Origin: Neodiprion pinetum
Lineage: Eukaryota > Arthropoda > Insecta > Hymenoptera > Diprionidae
Length of the DNA: 64,000 nucleotides
Direction of reading: 5' to 3'
Assembly: GCF_021155775.2 (NCBI RefSeq)
Contig: NC_060237.1
Location: 15,274,970-15,338,969 of the forward strand
Both the position numbers and the translations under genes were made by a program. This document shows, piece by piece, positions 43,129-54,381 of the stretch (position 1 is its first letter; each line of letters begins with the position of its first letter). A model generated the notes under the pieces. It had not been told where the DNA came from. It was given only the letters and a program-made list of their open reading frames with translations, and did not search any database.

Positions 43129-45954
43129 TCATTCGTTTTCCAGGCTAACGAAAGAATCAAATCCCTTCCTGTATCCTCCTTTGTTGAGCTCACTGTCGTT
43201 GTCGATCACCAGAAACCCGTACTTCTTACCGTTCCAGCATGTGGAGCACACATCTTCAAACTTTGTGTAAGACATATCGGTGTTTACATAGGTGTTGTAT
43301 ATATGTTTCAGGTTCGTATCGTATTGTTTGAATAACACGAGTAGGTTGACGTTGTCGCACACGAGATATTTGTGAACACGCGCGTACGTCTGACAGAGAT
43401 AGAAACAGTCAACGTTGTCAAGTCTACCCATGCAAAAGTAGGCTCTAATATTGTCCTGCTTCTCGCACGCTACATCGTCAAATACGATTATTGAGTTAGG
43501 TCGTCCTTTTTCCGGTGTAATCACTTGTTCGCGCTCGGTAAACGCAGAATACTCAATATACTCGACATTGTCAAACATTTGCTTCAACAATTGGTATTTC
43601 GGTCGTATTGACGTATTTTGAGTAGATATATATTGTAACGTGGAAATTTCAATGCCCGTTACAAGGGGCTCCTCGAACCCTGGGCGGAACCAAAATTTAG
43701 GAATTTCCGAAATTGAGTCGCTAAGTCTTTGCAAAAGAGCGCCAGGACTAGAGTCACGCATCCGAAACTATGAGAGGGGACACATTAGCGAAAAGCGTGA
43801 GGTATTTCAGGTTTTTTTTTATTTTTCGAGCTACAACGGCATCAGGCAGAAGTCGGCACCGAATTGGAGGGAATCGCGTAATAGCGGACTAGTGACAATT
43901 GCGGAGGAAGGATGTCGAGGCTGCAGAGGGGGAGCCAACGCAGATCCCCGCATCGCGGGAATCCAAGGTGGGCGCGAGTCCCGCTGGCGGCCAGCGCGCC
44001 GCAGCCTCTCCCACTTCACCCCGCCAACAATTGACTAGCAAACTTGCGACGGACCCACTACCGACGAGGGAGCACCACGCTTACCACCAAGACGTCATGG
44101 AGCTGCGCGGCCGACGAGATTGCGATTGAGCTTTAAGTTCTGCGCCGCGATGCTATTAAAGCTGCGCGTCGAGTAGCTCAATCGACGAAATCAATAACGG
44201 ATCAATTATTGCGTATTCTTGTGGGTGTGACGTCACGTATAGGATGGAGTATCGAGATCCGTATTGCGCCAGGTCGTAGGTTTTTGAAACCTCTCAAATT
44301 CTGGCGGTCGTGATAAGTAGTCACGTTTTGGGGAGTTTCGCGAAGTAATGGAGTCGCCCAAAAATCGCGAAGGGGATGGAAAGGGGATTGCAGGGATGTT
44401 AAAGGTGAGCGCTGCTTCTATCCCCGCGATTGAATTTCGAGCATAATTACGAAAAGGCTTACCGAGTAACGGATAGCCGTTTTGGATTTGCGTTGTAAGA
44501 AAGTACTCGAAATTCTTTCGCCGATTCTTTCGCTTGATGACCGTAACCTGAGTACGCGTGTTAGAGTAGAGTAAATTTTGAGTTCTTGAGAAAGTTGAGT
44601 AGACTCACGGGTTTTAGTTGAGTCCCTCTCGTTTTTAAAATTAAGTACAGCCGAATTCCGCTGTACCGGGTCGAGCCGCGTTATTGGGCTTTTCAGTGTC
44701 ACATCTCGAGTAGGTCGGCAAGTGCTGAATTGGAGTGCTCGGATTAGCGAATAACGTTTTGGAGGATTTTGAGAAGGTTTGATTTCGGATGAGTTGCGAT
44801 AGCGTATAGTTGATGTTACGTTCAGTTGCGCTTGCGTTTAGTTCCGTACCCGTTTAGTTAAGATAATGTTAATTGAGTCGTGTTACCTTGAGATTGTGTT
44901 TGATTGAAGTTACATTTAGTCGTGCTTGCGCTTAGTGAAGTTATCGTTTATTTGAGATAGTGTTTAGTTGAGTTGAGGTGATGTATAGTCGAAATTGCCG
45001 CCACGTTGAGCAGCGGTTGAGACAAGAAGTTCGAGTATTGAGTTTTGGTTGCGTCTGAAATATAGTGGCATTGTTTAGTTGAAATAAGCTTTAGGTTGAG
45101 TTATGTTGTCTCGTTTAGATTCAAGGCAGCTCGCGGTAGCGTCGATGCTTCAAGTCGGGTGAGATCTCGGGTGAGATTGAGGACGCCGTCTGTTCAGTAG
45201 TCCGACGGCGTACCGTCGAGAAAATAGTTTTGGTTTCGGTTTCGAGCAATTATCGCTGTGGAGAAGAAATGGCGAATTTGCAAATTGAAAATAGCGTATG
45301 GAGATTTTGTGATTGTTGGGTGACATTTTGGTTAGGAAGCCGCGAGCTCAGTAGAGTAAGGAATAGTATAGGTTACGTGTAATTTTCGGTTCATTTTTAG
45401 AATCGCGACAAGCGACTTTTGGATTATTTTTTTCGTTTTTGTATCACCGCTATTGTGAAATATAAGATTCTATTTTACTTCTTTTGTCAAGTAGCGTGTG
45501 GTTATCGAGTGTCTCTCTGTCTCTTCAAAAATTACCCCTCTCCTCTTCGCGGTACTGAGCTACCGAGCATATTCCCGAGGTATAGCGCATGAACGATTTC
45601 GAGGCGTGTTGATCACGCCAGGCGCCCAACAAAACTTTGCAATACTGTTTCGGATCCAGGGTACATCGTGGACGCCAAGTTATTGCGCACGCGGTGAGTT
45701 CAGTGACCAAAGAGCGGGAAAAATCCACTTCACAATATATATATGTTTTCAAATCTACGTCCGTTGGAATGGGTTAGGAGTGTGAGCAACGCATTCGTTA
45801 TACCACAATTCTATGGTCCACAGAATATTGCACATCCACTGTTCGGGAGTAATTGATCGTGCCGTTTGTGAATTTTGACATTTTGCTGTGAAAGTTTGTC
45901 AAAATTCATAACGGGAAGCTTGGTAGATTGTTTCTCAAACCGCATCTCGGACAT
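43129..45954 (-). pseudogene. Polinton packaging ATPase (A32/FtsK-HerA type), interrupted
   Basis: Genome-packaging NTPase. The minus strand starts at the ATG at 45,954 (MSEMRFEKQSTKLPVMNF) and reaches the Walker A region at about 45,800, which carries a TAG and has Ile where the P-loop Lys should be. It runs to FENIYI at about 45,735, is cut by a solo LTR, and resumes at 43,633 with RPKYQLLKQMFDNVEYIEYS. Walker B is IIVFDDV near 43,490, followed by CFYLCQTYARVHKY and FEDVCSTCWNGKKYGFLVID. It ends at 43,129. It is transcribed divergently from the PLA2-like gene across 57 bases. Clearly dead. Confidence 0.85.
43634..45734. mobile_element. Solo LTR (about 2.1 kb) inside the ATPase gene
   Basis: Starts TGTAACGTGG and ends ACTTCACA. 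It is flanked by ATAT on both sides (43,630-43,633 and 45,735-45,738) and sits exactly between the two halves of the ATPase reading. There is no coding content. TTTAGTTGAG-like phrases recur at 44,820-45,100, and a GGCGCCCAAC at about 45,619 resembles a primer site, so an alternative is a small non-autonomous LTR element. The two ends are not repeats of each other, which favours a single long LTR. Confidence 0.6.
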
Positions 45955-46011
45955 GACTGATCGGATTTGCTATGAATATCCCGTTTCAAAGCACTTCTCT
46001 ACAGTCAACGC

Positions 46012-46784
46012 ATGAACATAATCGTGAACAGAGGTAAACGAAGCAGCAGGCGGCAACATCGTGGCAAGGGTCTGGTGAATGAAATCATCAACAGCCTTCC
46101 AGTCGAATTGCATGTACCTGGTTATCAGTACTGTAGGCCTGGTACAAAGTTGATGGGGAGACTCGCGCGGGGTGATCCGGGAATCAATCTTCTCGATGCA
46201 GCTTGCAAGGACCACGACATTGATTACTCGCAAAATCGTGAAAAACATGAAGTTAGAAACAAGGCTGTTAGGGTCTTGGTTTAGAAAGCTTGGAGACGGC
46301 TTCCCGCGCCGGACGCCAATTTAGGTGAGAAAACAGCGGCTTGGGCAATAGCTGATATGATGAAAGTAAAATTAAAACTTGGAATGGGAATTCGAAAATC
46401 AAAAAATGTGACCTTGAGAAAAACTAGATTCCAGGCAACGATACAAAAGTTGCTATTCAATCTGCGCTTAAGGGAGCTGAAAACGCCGTTACAAAAGCGG
46501 GTGGTGAATGTAAAGTGCGATCACCTCGCGACCTACTAGTACGTTTAAAAGTCAGTGGGTTTCTACCGTTTATGATTCCTATTTTCGTTGGATTTGAAGC
46601 TACAGGCGCGTTAGCCGGTGGTGCGGCAGGTATAGCAAAAGCTGTGAACAATGCAAGTGCTGCTAAATGAGAACTTTAAGAGAGCAAACGCCACAACGAA
46701 GCTATGGAAGCTATCGCGTTGGGCGAAGGGCTTCATATGAAACCGTACAAAACAGGTCTTGGTCTCCATCCTTCAAAAATTTAG
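46012..46784 (+). pseudogene. Polinton PLA2-like, membrane-active virion protein, broken
   Basis: The N-terminal 90 codons are open from the ATG at 46,012. A basic start (GKRSSRRQHRGKG) precedes a phospholipase A2-like core: CRPGTKLMGRLARGDPGINL and LDAACKDHDIDYSQN, with the His-Asp pair and the calcium-loop-like Gly residues. Such domains occur in parvovirus VP1 and some adintovirus/Polinton relatives (family knowledge). After a stop at 46,284 the reading continues through a Lys-rich region (46,357-46,500) and a hydrophobic segment at about 46,560-46,650 (FMIPIFVGFEATGALA in the fitting frame), and ends KPYKTGLGLHPSKI at 46,784. Likely a membrane-breaching minor virion component; several stops. 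Confidence 0.65.
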
Positions 46785-46789
46785 ATGCA

Positions 46790-47160
46790 ATGCTATCACG
46801 TCGAGTGTTGACTGATTCGGACTTGTTGGAATATGCAAAAATCTTCAACGTTTCGCATTTTTGCGGTGTTTCAATGCGAAATGAAATGCCTAAAAACGGT
46901 CCACGAAAAAATGAGTCAGCTATAATCAGCCTTGACCACAAAGACGGTCCGGGAACCCACTGGGTTGCATAACAGAAACGTGACAATAATATCGATTACT
47001 TTGACAGTTTCGGCAAGCGTTAACTACACTCAGACCTCTCAAAATACCTCGGCGTTGGTAGTGTTGAACAAAATCATTAAAAGTACCAGGGTTATGACAC
47101 GTTTGAATGCGGACACTTGTGTCTGAAATTTCTGAGTGGTGAGCTATATAAACATAGTGC
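46790..47160 (+). pseudogene. Polinton cysteine protease (adenain-like), frameshifted
   Basis: Matures capsid proteins in the family. From the ATG at 46,790: SRRVLTDSDLLEYAKIFNVS, FCGVSMRNEMP and the catalytic His in GPGTHWVA (about 46,960). A TAA at 46,970-46,972 and a frame change follow, then IDYFDSFGK (about 47,000). The catalytic Cys box CGHLCLKFLSGELYK lies near 47,110-47,150. The His, Asp/Asn and Cys landmarks are all still visible. It sits between the PLA2-like gene, 6 bases upstream, and the minor capsid gene. Confidence 0.8.
47145..47152 (+). promoter_or_regulatory. TATA box candidate for the minor capsid gene
   Basis: TATATAAA (context GAGCTATATAAACATAG), 43 bases upstream of the ATG at 47,195, overlapping the end of the protease gene. 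Confidence 0.45.
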
Positions 47161-47194
47161 GTGATTCACCAAAGTCAGCCTATCACTCGCAGTC

Positions 47195-47881
47195 ATGCAT
47201 GATTCGTTAAAGTTAACGATTTCGGGAACCTCTTCGATTTTCGAGGCACAATATTTCCCACCGATCGAACTTGCTCGTGATGAAGGTTATGCTCGAGGCT
47301 TGGTAGAATTGTTAACCTTCAATTCGATATCCAACGTTGATGTTGGTCACAATAAAATACAAGTAACTGATGGAGTGATCACCATACCTACTGGCAGGTA
47401 TGAGATCGAGAACATAGAGGAGTATCTTCAAAACGTGCTAAGAAATACTGATATTAGGCTCAGCATCAAACCCAACGATAATACATTACGCAGCATAATC
47501 ACATGCAACCACACGATTAACTTTCAGCAGGATGATTCCATTGCTCAACTTTTGGGATCTACGCCACGTGTATCGGAGGTTCATAAAACTCACGAATCAG
47601 ACGTGCCTGTAACTATACTCAAAGTCAATGCGTTGCAAGTTGAGTGCAGTATTACAACGAGCGCCCATGTCAATGGACATGAAGTACACACTATTTACGA
47701 GTTTTTCCCGAACGTCCCACCAGGATATACGGTCGTGGAAGTACCGTCGCACGTTATTTATCTTCCGAACACCGCCAGGACCGTAGATCACGTTCAGCTC
47801 CGGTTAGTGGATCAAGACGAAAACCTGGTTGATTTTCGTGAAGAAATTGTTACTGTGAGACTGTATATAAAATCGCAATAA
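47195..47881 (+). CDS. Polinton minor capsid (penton) protein, intact frame, 228 aa
   Basis: Single jelly-roll minor capsid protein of Polintons (family knowledge), forming pentons with the double jelly-roll major protein. The frame is uninterrupted from the ATG at 47,195 to the TAA at 47,879-47,881. Recognisable blocks: FPPIELARDEGYARGLVELL, TIPTGRYEIENIEEYLQNVL, ILKVNALQVECSITTSAHVN, HTIYEFFPNVPPGYTVVEVP, VIYLPNTARTVDHVQLRLVD and EEIVTVRLYIK. The stop lies within an AATAAA (47,877-47,882). It is the only Polinton gene here without a break, though it is short enough to survive by chance. Confidence 0.8.
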   Translation: MHDSLKLTISGTSSIFEAQYFPPIELARDEGYARGLVELLTFNSISNVDVGHNKIQVTDGVITIPTGRYEIENIEEYLQNVLRNTDIRLSIKPNDNTLRSIITCNHTINFQQDDSIAQLLGSTPRVSEVHKTHESDVPVTILKVNALQVECSITTSAHVNGHEVHTIYEFFPNVPPGYTVVEVPSHVIYLPNTARTVDHVQLRLVDQDENLVDFREEIVTVRLYIKSQ

Positions 47882-47893
47882 ACGTTGGAAATT

Positions 47894-47900
47894 GTATATA
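47894..47900 (+). promoter_or_regulatory. TATA-like site ahead of the major capsid gene
   Basis: GTATATA (context ATTGTATATAACAG), between the minor capsid stop and the first readable part of the major capsid gene. Confidence 0.3.
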
Positions 47901-48082
47901 ACAGACTATCAAAGAGTAGGTATATCAGTAAGTCGGTACGCCACGATCTCGTCAGTCATCGACTGATTCTTGAACCGTTTACACCTCGAAACGTGGAGTT
48001 CCTGATAGCGCCGGGTCTGAAACTGACACCTTTTGGAAGAGGAATTTCCGACAACTAAAACCAGATCTTGTTGTTTTATCAT

Positions 48083-50146
48083 CTGCTACGTACCATAGCG
48101 GAAGAAATCTTAAACATTCAAACACCAGTCGTCTTTGACAAATCCGTTGCGTATTACGGGATTCACGCTCACAAATATTACGCCTCGTCAACTTTCAATA
48201 ACAGCGATGAAATTCGAGTTACCGTTCAGCATCAGGTTTTATGCATATTATCCAGCAAAAGTTCGGTACATATCCACGGACGACTCCTCAAACCTGATGG
48301 TACAGCTACTGTGAACACACAGCTCGTAAACAACGCGATCTGTCATCTGTTTGAAGAAATTCGCTACGAAATTAACGCAGTTGAGGTTGATAGAAGCAAG
48401 AACGTTGGCTTGACAAGTCTCATGAAGGGTTACGCTTACCTGCATCCTGTTAAGATTTGGCTGATGGAGAACGCCGGATGGCTTAATGTAGAAAGGAAGA
48501 AAAAATTAACCGATGCCGAGGGTAATTTTGACATATTTATACCGCTCAGCATGATATTGGGTTTCGCTGAAGACTACCGCAAGATCAATGTCAACGCTAA
48601 AGATGAGTCAATTTTGACGAGATCGAAAACTGACGTCAACGCAATGATGCAGACTCAAGAGGAGGAATTCAAAATCACGATCAATGCAGTGGAATGGCTA
48701 ATACCATATTTGAAGCTCGCGGATCAGAAAAAAGTTGACCCACTAAATTACATTCAGAAATATCCGCCTATTTCGATGAGCTTCTGCAGTTGGGAATCGT
48801 ACGAACATCCCTTACTTCCCACATCATCGAAACACGTTCGGACTGCGAAAACTTCCACTCAGCTTGAGAAACCTCGATACGTTATTTTGGGTTTTCAAAC
48901 AAGTCGAAAGAACAAGACCGGCAAGAACTCAATTCATTTCGATCATTGCAATATTTCTGACGTCAAGCTATTTCAACTCTTAATCTTATCCGTACGGTAA
49001 CCTGAACCTCAACATTAGAGTGTCCCAAAAAAACCGACTATTTTTTTTTTTCAAAGAACATTGAAAAATCGTCAGAGTATCTCTAGAAAATGACCCTGTG
49101 AAAATATAAGCTCTTAATATTAATATTTAGAGGTGGCGATTTGTAATTTTCTATTTCCCATTTAAATAACATGTGAAAATTTTTTTTTGAACTTTGGAAT
49201 TTTGTGATGGGATAACGAGCTACTTCATAAGTATGACAAAATCAGGTCTTATAGGAAATTTGATGCTCTACAAAAAAGATCTGATAGACATTTTGCGTAA
49301 ATCCAGCCGTTTCAAAAATATCGAGCCTCAAACTTCGGACTGTTTGAAATTATGCTTTTTTTTTCGTAAATACAACTACTATATTATATTAATAATTTCG
49401 GATCTGCATTCCGTCAAATATATGCATATATTTATTGTTCAGTTGATAATTCTGGGTTTATAATACATATAAATTAATTTTTGTTGTATTTACGAAAAAA
49501 AAGCATAATTTTGAACAGTCCGAAGTTTGAGGCTCGATATTTTTGAAACGGCTGGATTTACGCAAAATGTCAATCAGATCTTTTTTGTAGAGCATCAAAT
49601 TTCCTATAAGACCTGATTTTGTCATACTTATGAAGTAGCTCGTTATCCCATCACAAAATTCCAAAGTTCAATAAAAAATTTTCCCATGTTATTTAAATGG
49701 GAAATAGAAAATTACAAATCGCCACCTGTAAATATTAATATTAAGAGCTTATATTTTCACAGGAACATTTTCTAGAGATACTCTGACGATTTTTCAATGT
49801 TCTTTGAAAAAAAAAAAATAGTCGGTTTTTTTGGGACACTCTACTCAACATGGGTCACAATCTGTATTCGCTCCTGTACGAGATGTACGCATACTCCCAA
49901 GCTACCTACTACGACAAGAACCCCGAGCCGTTGTAGACAAAGATTGAGTTCCTTCGAGACGTCCCCTTATCCGTTATCAACTGTTCAAAACAAAACGAAT
50001 CTCTGAAGTACGGACCTGTCGACATTTGTTCCGAATTTGAAGCTAAAGCCAACTTTCCCGCTGAAACATCGGCGTATTGCTTGAGTGTATACGATCTTAT
50101 TGTCGAATTCAACCCTCTCAGTGGTGAAATGAAAAAGTTGTTATAA
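48083..50146 (+). pseudogene. Polinton major capsid protein (double jelly-roll), disrupted
   Basis: Open for about 300 codons to 49,000: SSTFNNSDEIRVTVQHQVLC, NNAICHLFEEIRYEINAVEV, NVGLTSLMKGYAYLHPVKIW, LSMILGFAEDYRKINVNAK and KPRYVILGFQTSRKNKTGK. The frame shifts near 48,975 into YPYGNLNLNI. It is then cut by an 824-bp foldback element and resumes at 49,848 (GHNLYSLLYEMYAYSQATYY), with a TAG near 49,934, to KYGPVDICSEF and a stop at 50,144-50,146. The start is uncertain: no ATG fits the homologous start, and 47,900-48,080 is rearranged. The family builds the icosahedral shell. Confidence 0.8.
49018..49841. mobile_element. 824-bp foldback (palindromic) MITE with TA duplication
   Basis: Two inverted arms of about 360 bases meet around a roughly 100-base AT-rich spacer centred near 49,429. 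The termini read GAGTGTCCCAAAAAAACC and its complement, flanked by TA at 49,016-49,017 and 49,842-49,843. TA duplications suggest Tc1/mariner-type mobilisation. The mirrored 60-codon frames on both strands are the same arm read twice, not genes. Confidence 0.85.
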
Positions 50147-50283
50147 AAGCTGACCCGTTCCCACCATCACGCACAATTCAAAGATGGAGCTTACAATGAC
50201 ATACAAGGCCATCGCAGACCTTACAACAATACCTTCACATTGAAAGAATTGGCTATAATTTCAATCTACTACAAAGAATCCGA
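50147..50283 (+). pseudogene. Short remnant of a further Polinton frame
   Basis: Directly after the major capsid stop a frame reads GAYNDIQGHRRPYNNTFTLK and ELAIISIYYKESE. I do not recognise a function. Its position suggests the gene following the capsid gene in the same block. Confidence 0.3.
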
Positions 50284-50480
50284 GGTGGTTGATGTTACAC
50301 ATCAACGACATCCAAGTGGGTAAAAAAACAATTCTCAGAACCATCAATTTTGGAATGTCACGTGGTTGATAAAGTGGGAAAAGAATGTGAGGTGGTTGAT
50401 GTTACATAATAGCAGTCCTACTGTGGGAAAAGAATTTGAGATAGCTGATGTTACACATCAGCAGTTTTATCGTGGGAAAA
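50284..50480 (+). repeat. Imperfect ~50-70-bp tandem repeats
   Basis: Three copies of a unit starting GA(G)GTGGTTGATGTTACA and ending GTGGGAAAAGAAT, at about 50,284, 50,388 and 50,445. They may mark the edge of the Polinton. Confidence 0.6.
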
Positions 50481-52807
50481 GTATGCGGGACGGTCACCGA
50501 CATCCAGGTCGGTGAAAAAGTCCACGCCCCCCGCTGCACCCTCTACCGTTGGCAGGCGAGCACAACATAGACACTTTGACCTCCGGTCAGTAAGATTGTC
50601 GGTAAAGCAATAGGATTTTTACTGTCGAACGATACAATTATCGGTAAGGTTGCATGTTTTAGACTTCCAGTCGGTACGGCAGACTGTGACGTCATCGCGG
50701 AGATGGTTTTGAGTCTGGGGAGCATGTCACTGAGTGTCGGTAACAGGAATCTGTAAATAGAACTCTCCTTGTATTACTACTTTCATTCGAGTTTCAATTG
50801 TAGAATTAAGGTTTTTCAGACAGTACCCCGTAAGTCATAATATAATTTAGATTTTTTTGAATCAAAATAAAAAATGTAAACACGTAAATTGATGATTCAG
50901 ATCTATATGTCACCTAACATAATAATGTGTTGCAGGTCGAATTTTGAAACTTTCAATTTCAATATTCAAGGAATGGAGAGCAAAATTATGTCAATTTTTT
51001 TCATAATAGCGGAAAAATTTATACACGACAAGTTACTTTTTTAAAAGAAAGATCGATGATGAAAAGTAGAGTTGACCATTAAAAAATTGGAATAAATTCA
51101 TTTCATCCATGAATTTTGAGATGTTTCCGCTTTTTCAGAATTCTGTCAGATTTTTCGGTCACCTCCTGGTATTTAAAAACTGCGAAAATCGACATAAAAC
51201 AGATTTTTTCAGCACAAATATGCCTCTTAGTTGAAGTTGAAATCTGTAATTATGCACAAATTTTCTTCAAGGTAGAATCATTTGAAAACCCCTGCACCAC
51301 AAAATTTGTTGGTCGCAGGTTCATCATTCTCATCCGGCTAGACCCCTTGAATAAAGATTTATTTCCACAGTACCTGAGTAGAAAAAAAAAATTTGATCGA
51401 AATTTGGAAAAGTACCTTTGTGCAGTCCGAGATAACTATTGAAAAATGTATTTTCATGTGCCCTTCAATTGCATTTGTAACAATTCTTGATTAAACAATT
51501 CAATTTTGAACATTAACAAAATTTTCCTGATTCTGAAACTTTTTACTCGGGATATGTACAAGTATAGAGAAAATTATGCGGTCAATTTTTTTTTCTTCCA
51601 ACATTCTCCAAGCAATTTGTTAATCAATAACAATATCAACGCCCTGCTGAAAAAACTTGTAAAAATCATCTGGTGTTTCTTTGGTGATGTTGTTTGACAA
51701 CATATTTTTCTTTTATGTTAAAAAATTGTTAGTTTTGCTGTAAATCGACGTTTATGGTAAAAAGGTTGGTTTATGTAAATATGACGGAAAAACGGTAGCA
51801 CTTACGATGCTGTATCAACAAACTATGTTTTCAGAGGCTGAATGGGCCTTCAAATAAGCCCAATCTGATATTTTTGGATGGATCGTTTGAAAGTTATGCT
51901 ACGTCAAAGCTAAAACAGGGCGTTTAAAAATGATATTCTTCGCTAAGCCGTAAAATTTCAATTTTTCATGAACATATTTTTTTCTCATAATCATTCTATA
52001 GTGCCTGAATGCGGCATGAATTTGGTCGAAATTTTTTTACCCAATATCAAAGTATTCATAATCCATTCATTACGGCCCGGGAACGCGTTTTCCGAGGAGC
52101 CAGAAGCATGAAAAAGACAACCTTTCAGAGCGTAAGTTCGAGCTCCTCTCACACCGACACTTTCAACAATGGACATATGCTGTTTCAGACTTTTGTCTGC
52201 GATATTTTGTGATCTACAAAATTGGTCATGTACATTTTTGCTCTATCTTTGACGATTCTCGCAGCGTCCGCTGCGGAAACACACCGTGAACGATCATCGC
52301 TTATACCACAAGCTCTGGTGATGCTGCAGCCGGTGGCCGCCCCCAGCTTCCCCGCCAACTATCCATAGGAGGCGGTCACGGGTTCAACAGCCTACCGGTC
52401 AGGGTGTCAAGCGTTTTGTAGAGACAGAGATCGTCCGATTCTCGCTATTTAGCTTACACCATACCAAAAGCTAAACTTTCTCGCTATGTGTATCAATTTG
52501 AACAGTGAAGCATTCATTCGGCGACTAGCCGTGTGGATTGCTAATTTGATTTTTGACGTTGAGGATGTAATTCTAACAACGGTTTCGTAGAAAAGATTAT
52601 CCATCACGGTGAGTACAGAAAAAATTATTTATATCTCTATCATTTATACACTGAACATGTACGCTGCATGGAGTTTGGGAATCAAATAACGATATTCTCT
52701 CCCTTGGCGCATGAACAATGCGATCGTGAGTGATTTTGTTGTTGTTATAACACGCTATATACGTCTCAAATAGAAAATGGTTTCCGCAAACAATATAATA
52801 CTCATAT
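50481..52807. other. No gene recognised (2.3 kb)
   Basis: TCGGTAA-like words recur at 50,590-50,750 (GTCGGTAA, ATCGGTAA, GTCGGTAC, GTCGGTAA). From 50,800 the sequence is AT-rich with no protein similarity I can see. The longest frame (51,116-51,442) resembles nothing known. Confidence 0.4.
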
Positions 52808-53205
52808 ACTAAAAGAATATCTTGAAAGTTAACACTCGGTCACCGCCAACTCGTCACCACTCACGTTCATCGTCTGTTTTTCGCAGGCTGGCCATCCCAC
52901 ATTCAATTGTTAACTGCGAAAGGCCAGAAAATGATTGCATCGACGACGATGACGGTTATGTTTTTGTTTTATGTATGGGGCATTCACTGTCAAATCGCTC
53001 ATGAATTTGAGTTCTTGATTCCATCAAAATTTTTATGGGCGATCACACCTGATGTGATAAGCTTTAAGGACTTTTGTCGATTTTCGGTCTTTCGCAGTTA
53101 AAAATTGAATTTCGGATGGCCAGCCTGCGAAAAACAGACGGAGAACGTAAGTGGTGCCGATTCGGCGGTGACCGAGTGTTAACTTTCAAGATCTTCTCCT
53201 AGCAT
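52808..53205. mobile_element. Short TIR element (MITE), about 0.4 kb
   Basis: Inverted repeats of roughly 80 bases (left CTTGAAAGTTAACACTCGGT...GGCTGGCCATCC; right GGATGGCCAGCC...GTGTTAACTTTCAAG) enclose about 220 bases. The outermost boundary is not exact. A solitary right half lies at 38,768-38,862. Confidence 0.7.
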
Positions 53206-54381
53206 CTAATGTAGCAGTGCAAAACTGAATACTGATATTGACACGATGGTTGGATAGAAATCAAATGATTTTCCCGTGGCGATGAGTGTTACAGACGATA
53301 TTGTTTACTGTTTCTTCTAATAATAACGGATTTGAATGCTGGTAAAAAAATCCATCTGCCGCTGTTCTTCGTAAATATTGAAATTCACTAGCGCACCTCT
53401 GTTACGTTCGGCGTATTGCTCAGGCGTACCTTTTTCGAAATAACAATATAACTAGGACTCACGTGAAATTTTTTCCAAATTCCCTTTCAACGCTGCAACG
53501 AAAGCTACAGCCATAGATAACGTTAAAATATCGTATTGCCTAAACAAGTGAGTTCCACCCCTCCTAGCACAAGTCAGGTAGAGACCAGCAACGCTCCCTA
53601 GTATGATGTTCAACTTTGATTCTTATAATTGGTACCAAGAACTAAGACGAGAGACAGCTAAATTAGCATCAGTAGTGCTCAGCCTTGAAATATTTCTCTT
53701 TTTAAGTCAAAATTATCATCAATATTTAAGATGAACCACTACCCTTGGAACCACCAAATTGGTGTAGATTATCTGTTAGGATGTGTAGATGAATGCGTGA
53801 GAATTAACTTGAGATACTTTTTGTCAACATCTTACACGTGTAAGCGACAAGATTGAGAATCGTCGGAACCCCGTCAAAGAGCGCGAAATAACGCTGACCG
53901 TGTAGATTTGGGTACCGGGAGGTCGCCCTCGCACTTCATTGGTCAATTACTGTTGTAACTTATTGCAACTGCAGCTCCTTGGACCCTCAGGCCGAAGAAG
54001 CCATGTCTTTCGTCTGTCAAGTCGCGAAGTGCGTGGACGTCTACCCGGATTAGCTCTCTCGAGCAAGAGTGGCGTTGGAAAATCTTAATTGTGACCGGCC
54101 TAAAGTCTCGCGCTGATTCGTCAAAACCGGGCATTCCGTTATTCTGTGAGCTGCAAAAGACTCACTGTCTTCTACGGTTCCGTTTTTACTGTTCTTGACT
54201 AAGCCTCATTATTTCGCAAATAAACATTTTTATGTCATTCCATTCTTCCGAATTAAATCAAGTACGGCCCTGATTCTAACTGAATCAGGTGATATTAGGT
54301 GCTTATAATAATAACCGCCTACATTATCATCTTTAATTATTAATCCTTAATATCATTTTCAATGTACAGAATGTTCCTAAA
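53206..54381. other. No gene recognised (1.2 kb)
   Basis: Mixed sequence with no coding signature and no repeat visible within the window. It ends abruptly at the left edge of the palindrome. Confidence 0.4.

Noticed and set aside
45619..45628. GGCGCCCAAC as a retroviral-type primer binding site
   Set aside because: No LTR end directly precedes it and no internal coding region follows; kept only as a note under the solo LTR.
49194..49664. Two nearly identical 60-90-codon frames on opposite strands
   Set aside because: They are the two arms of one foldback element read outward-in, not a gene pair.
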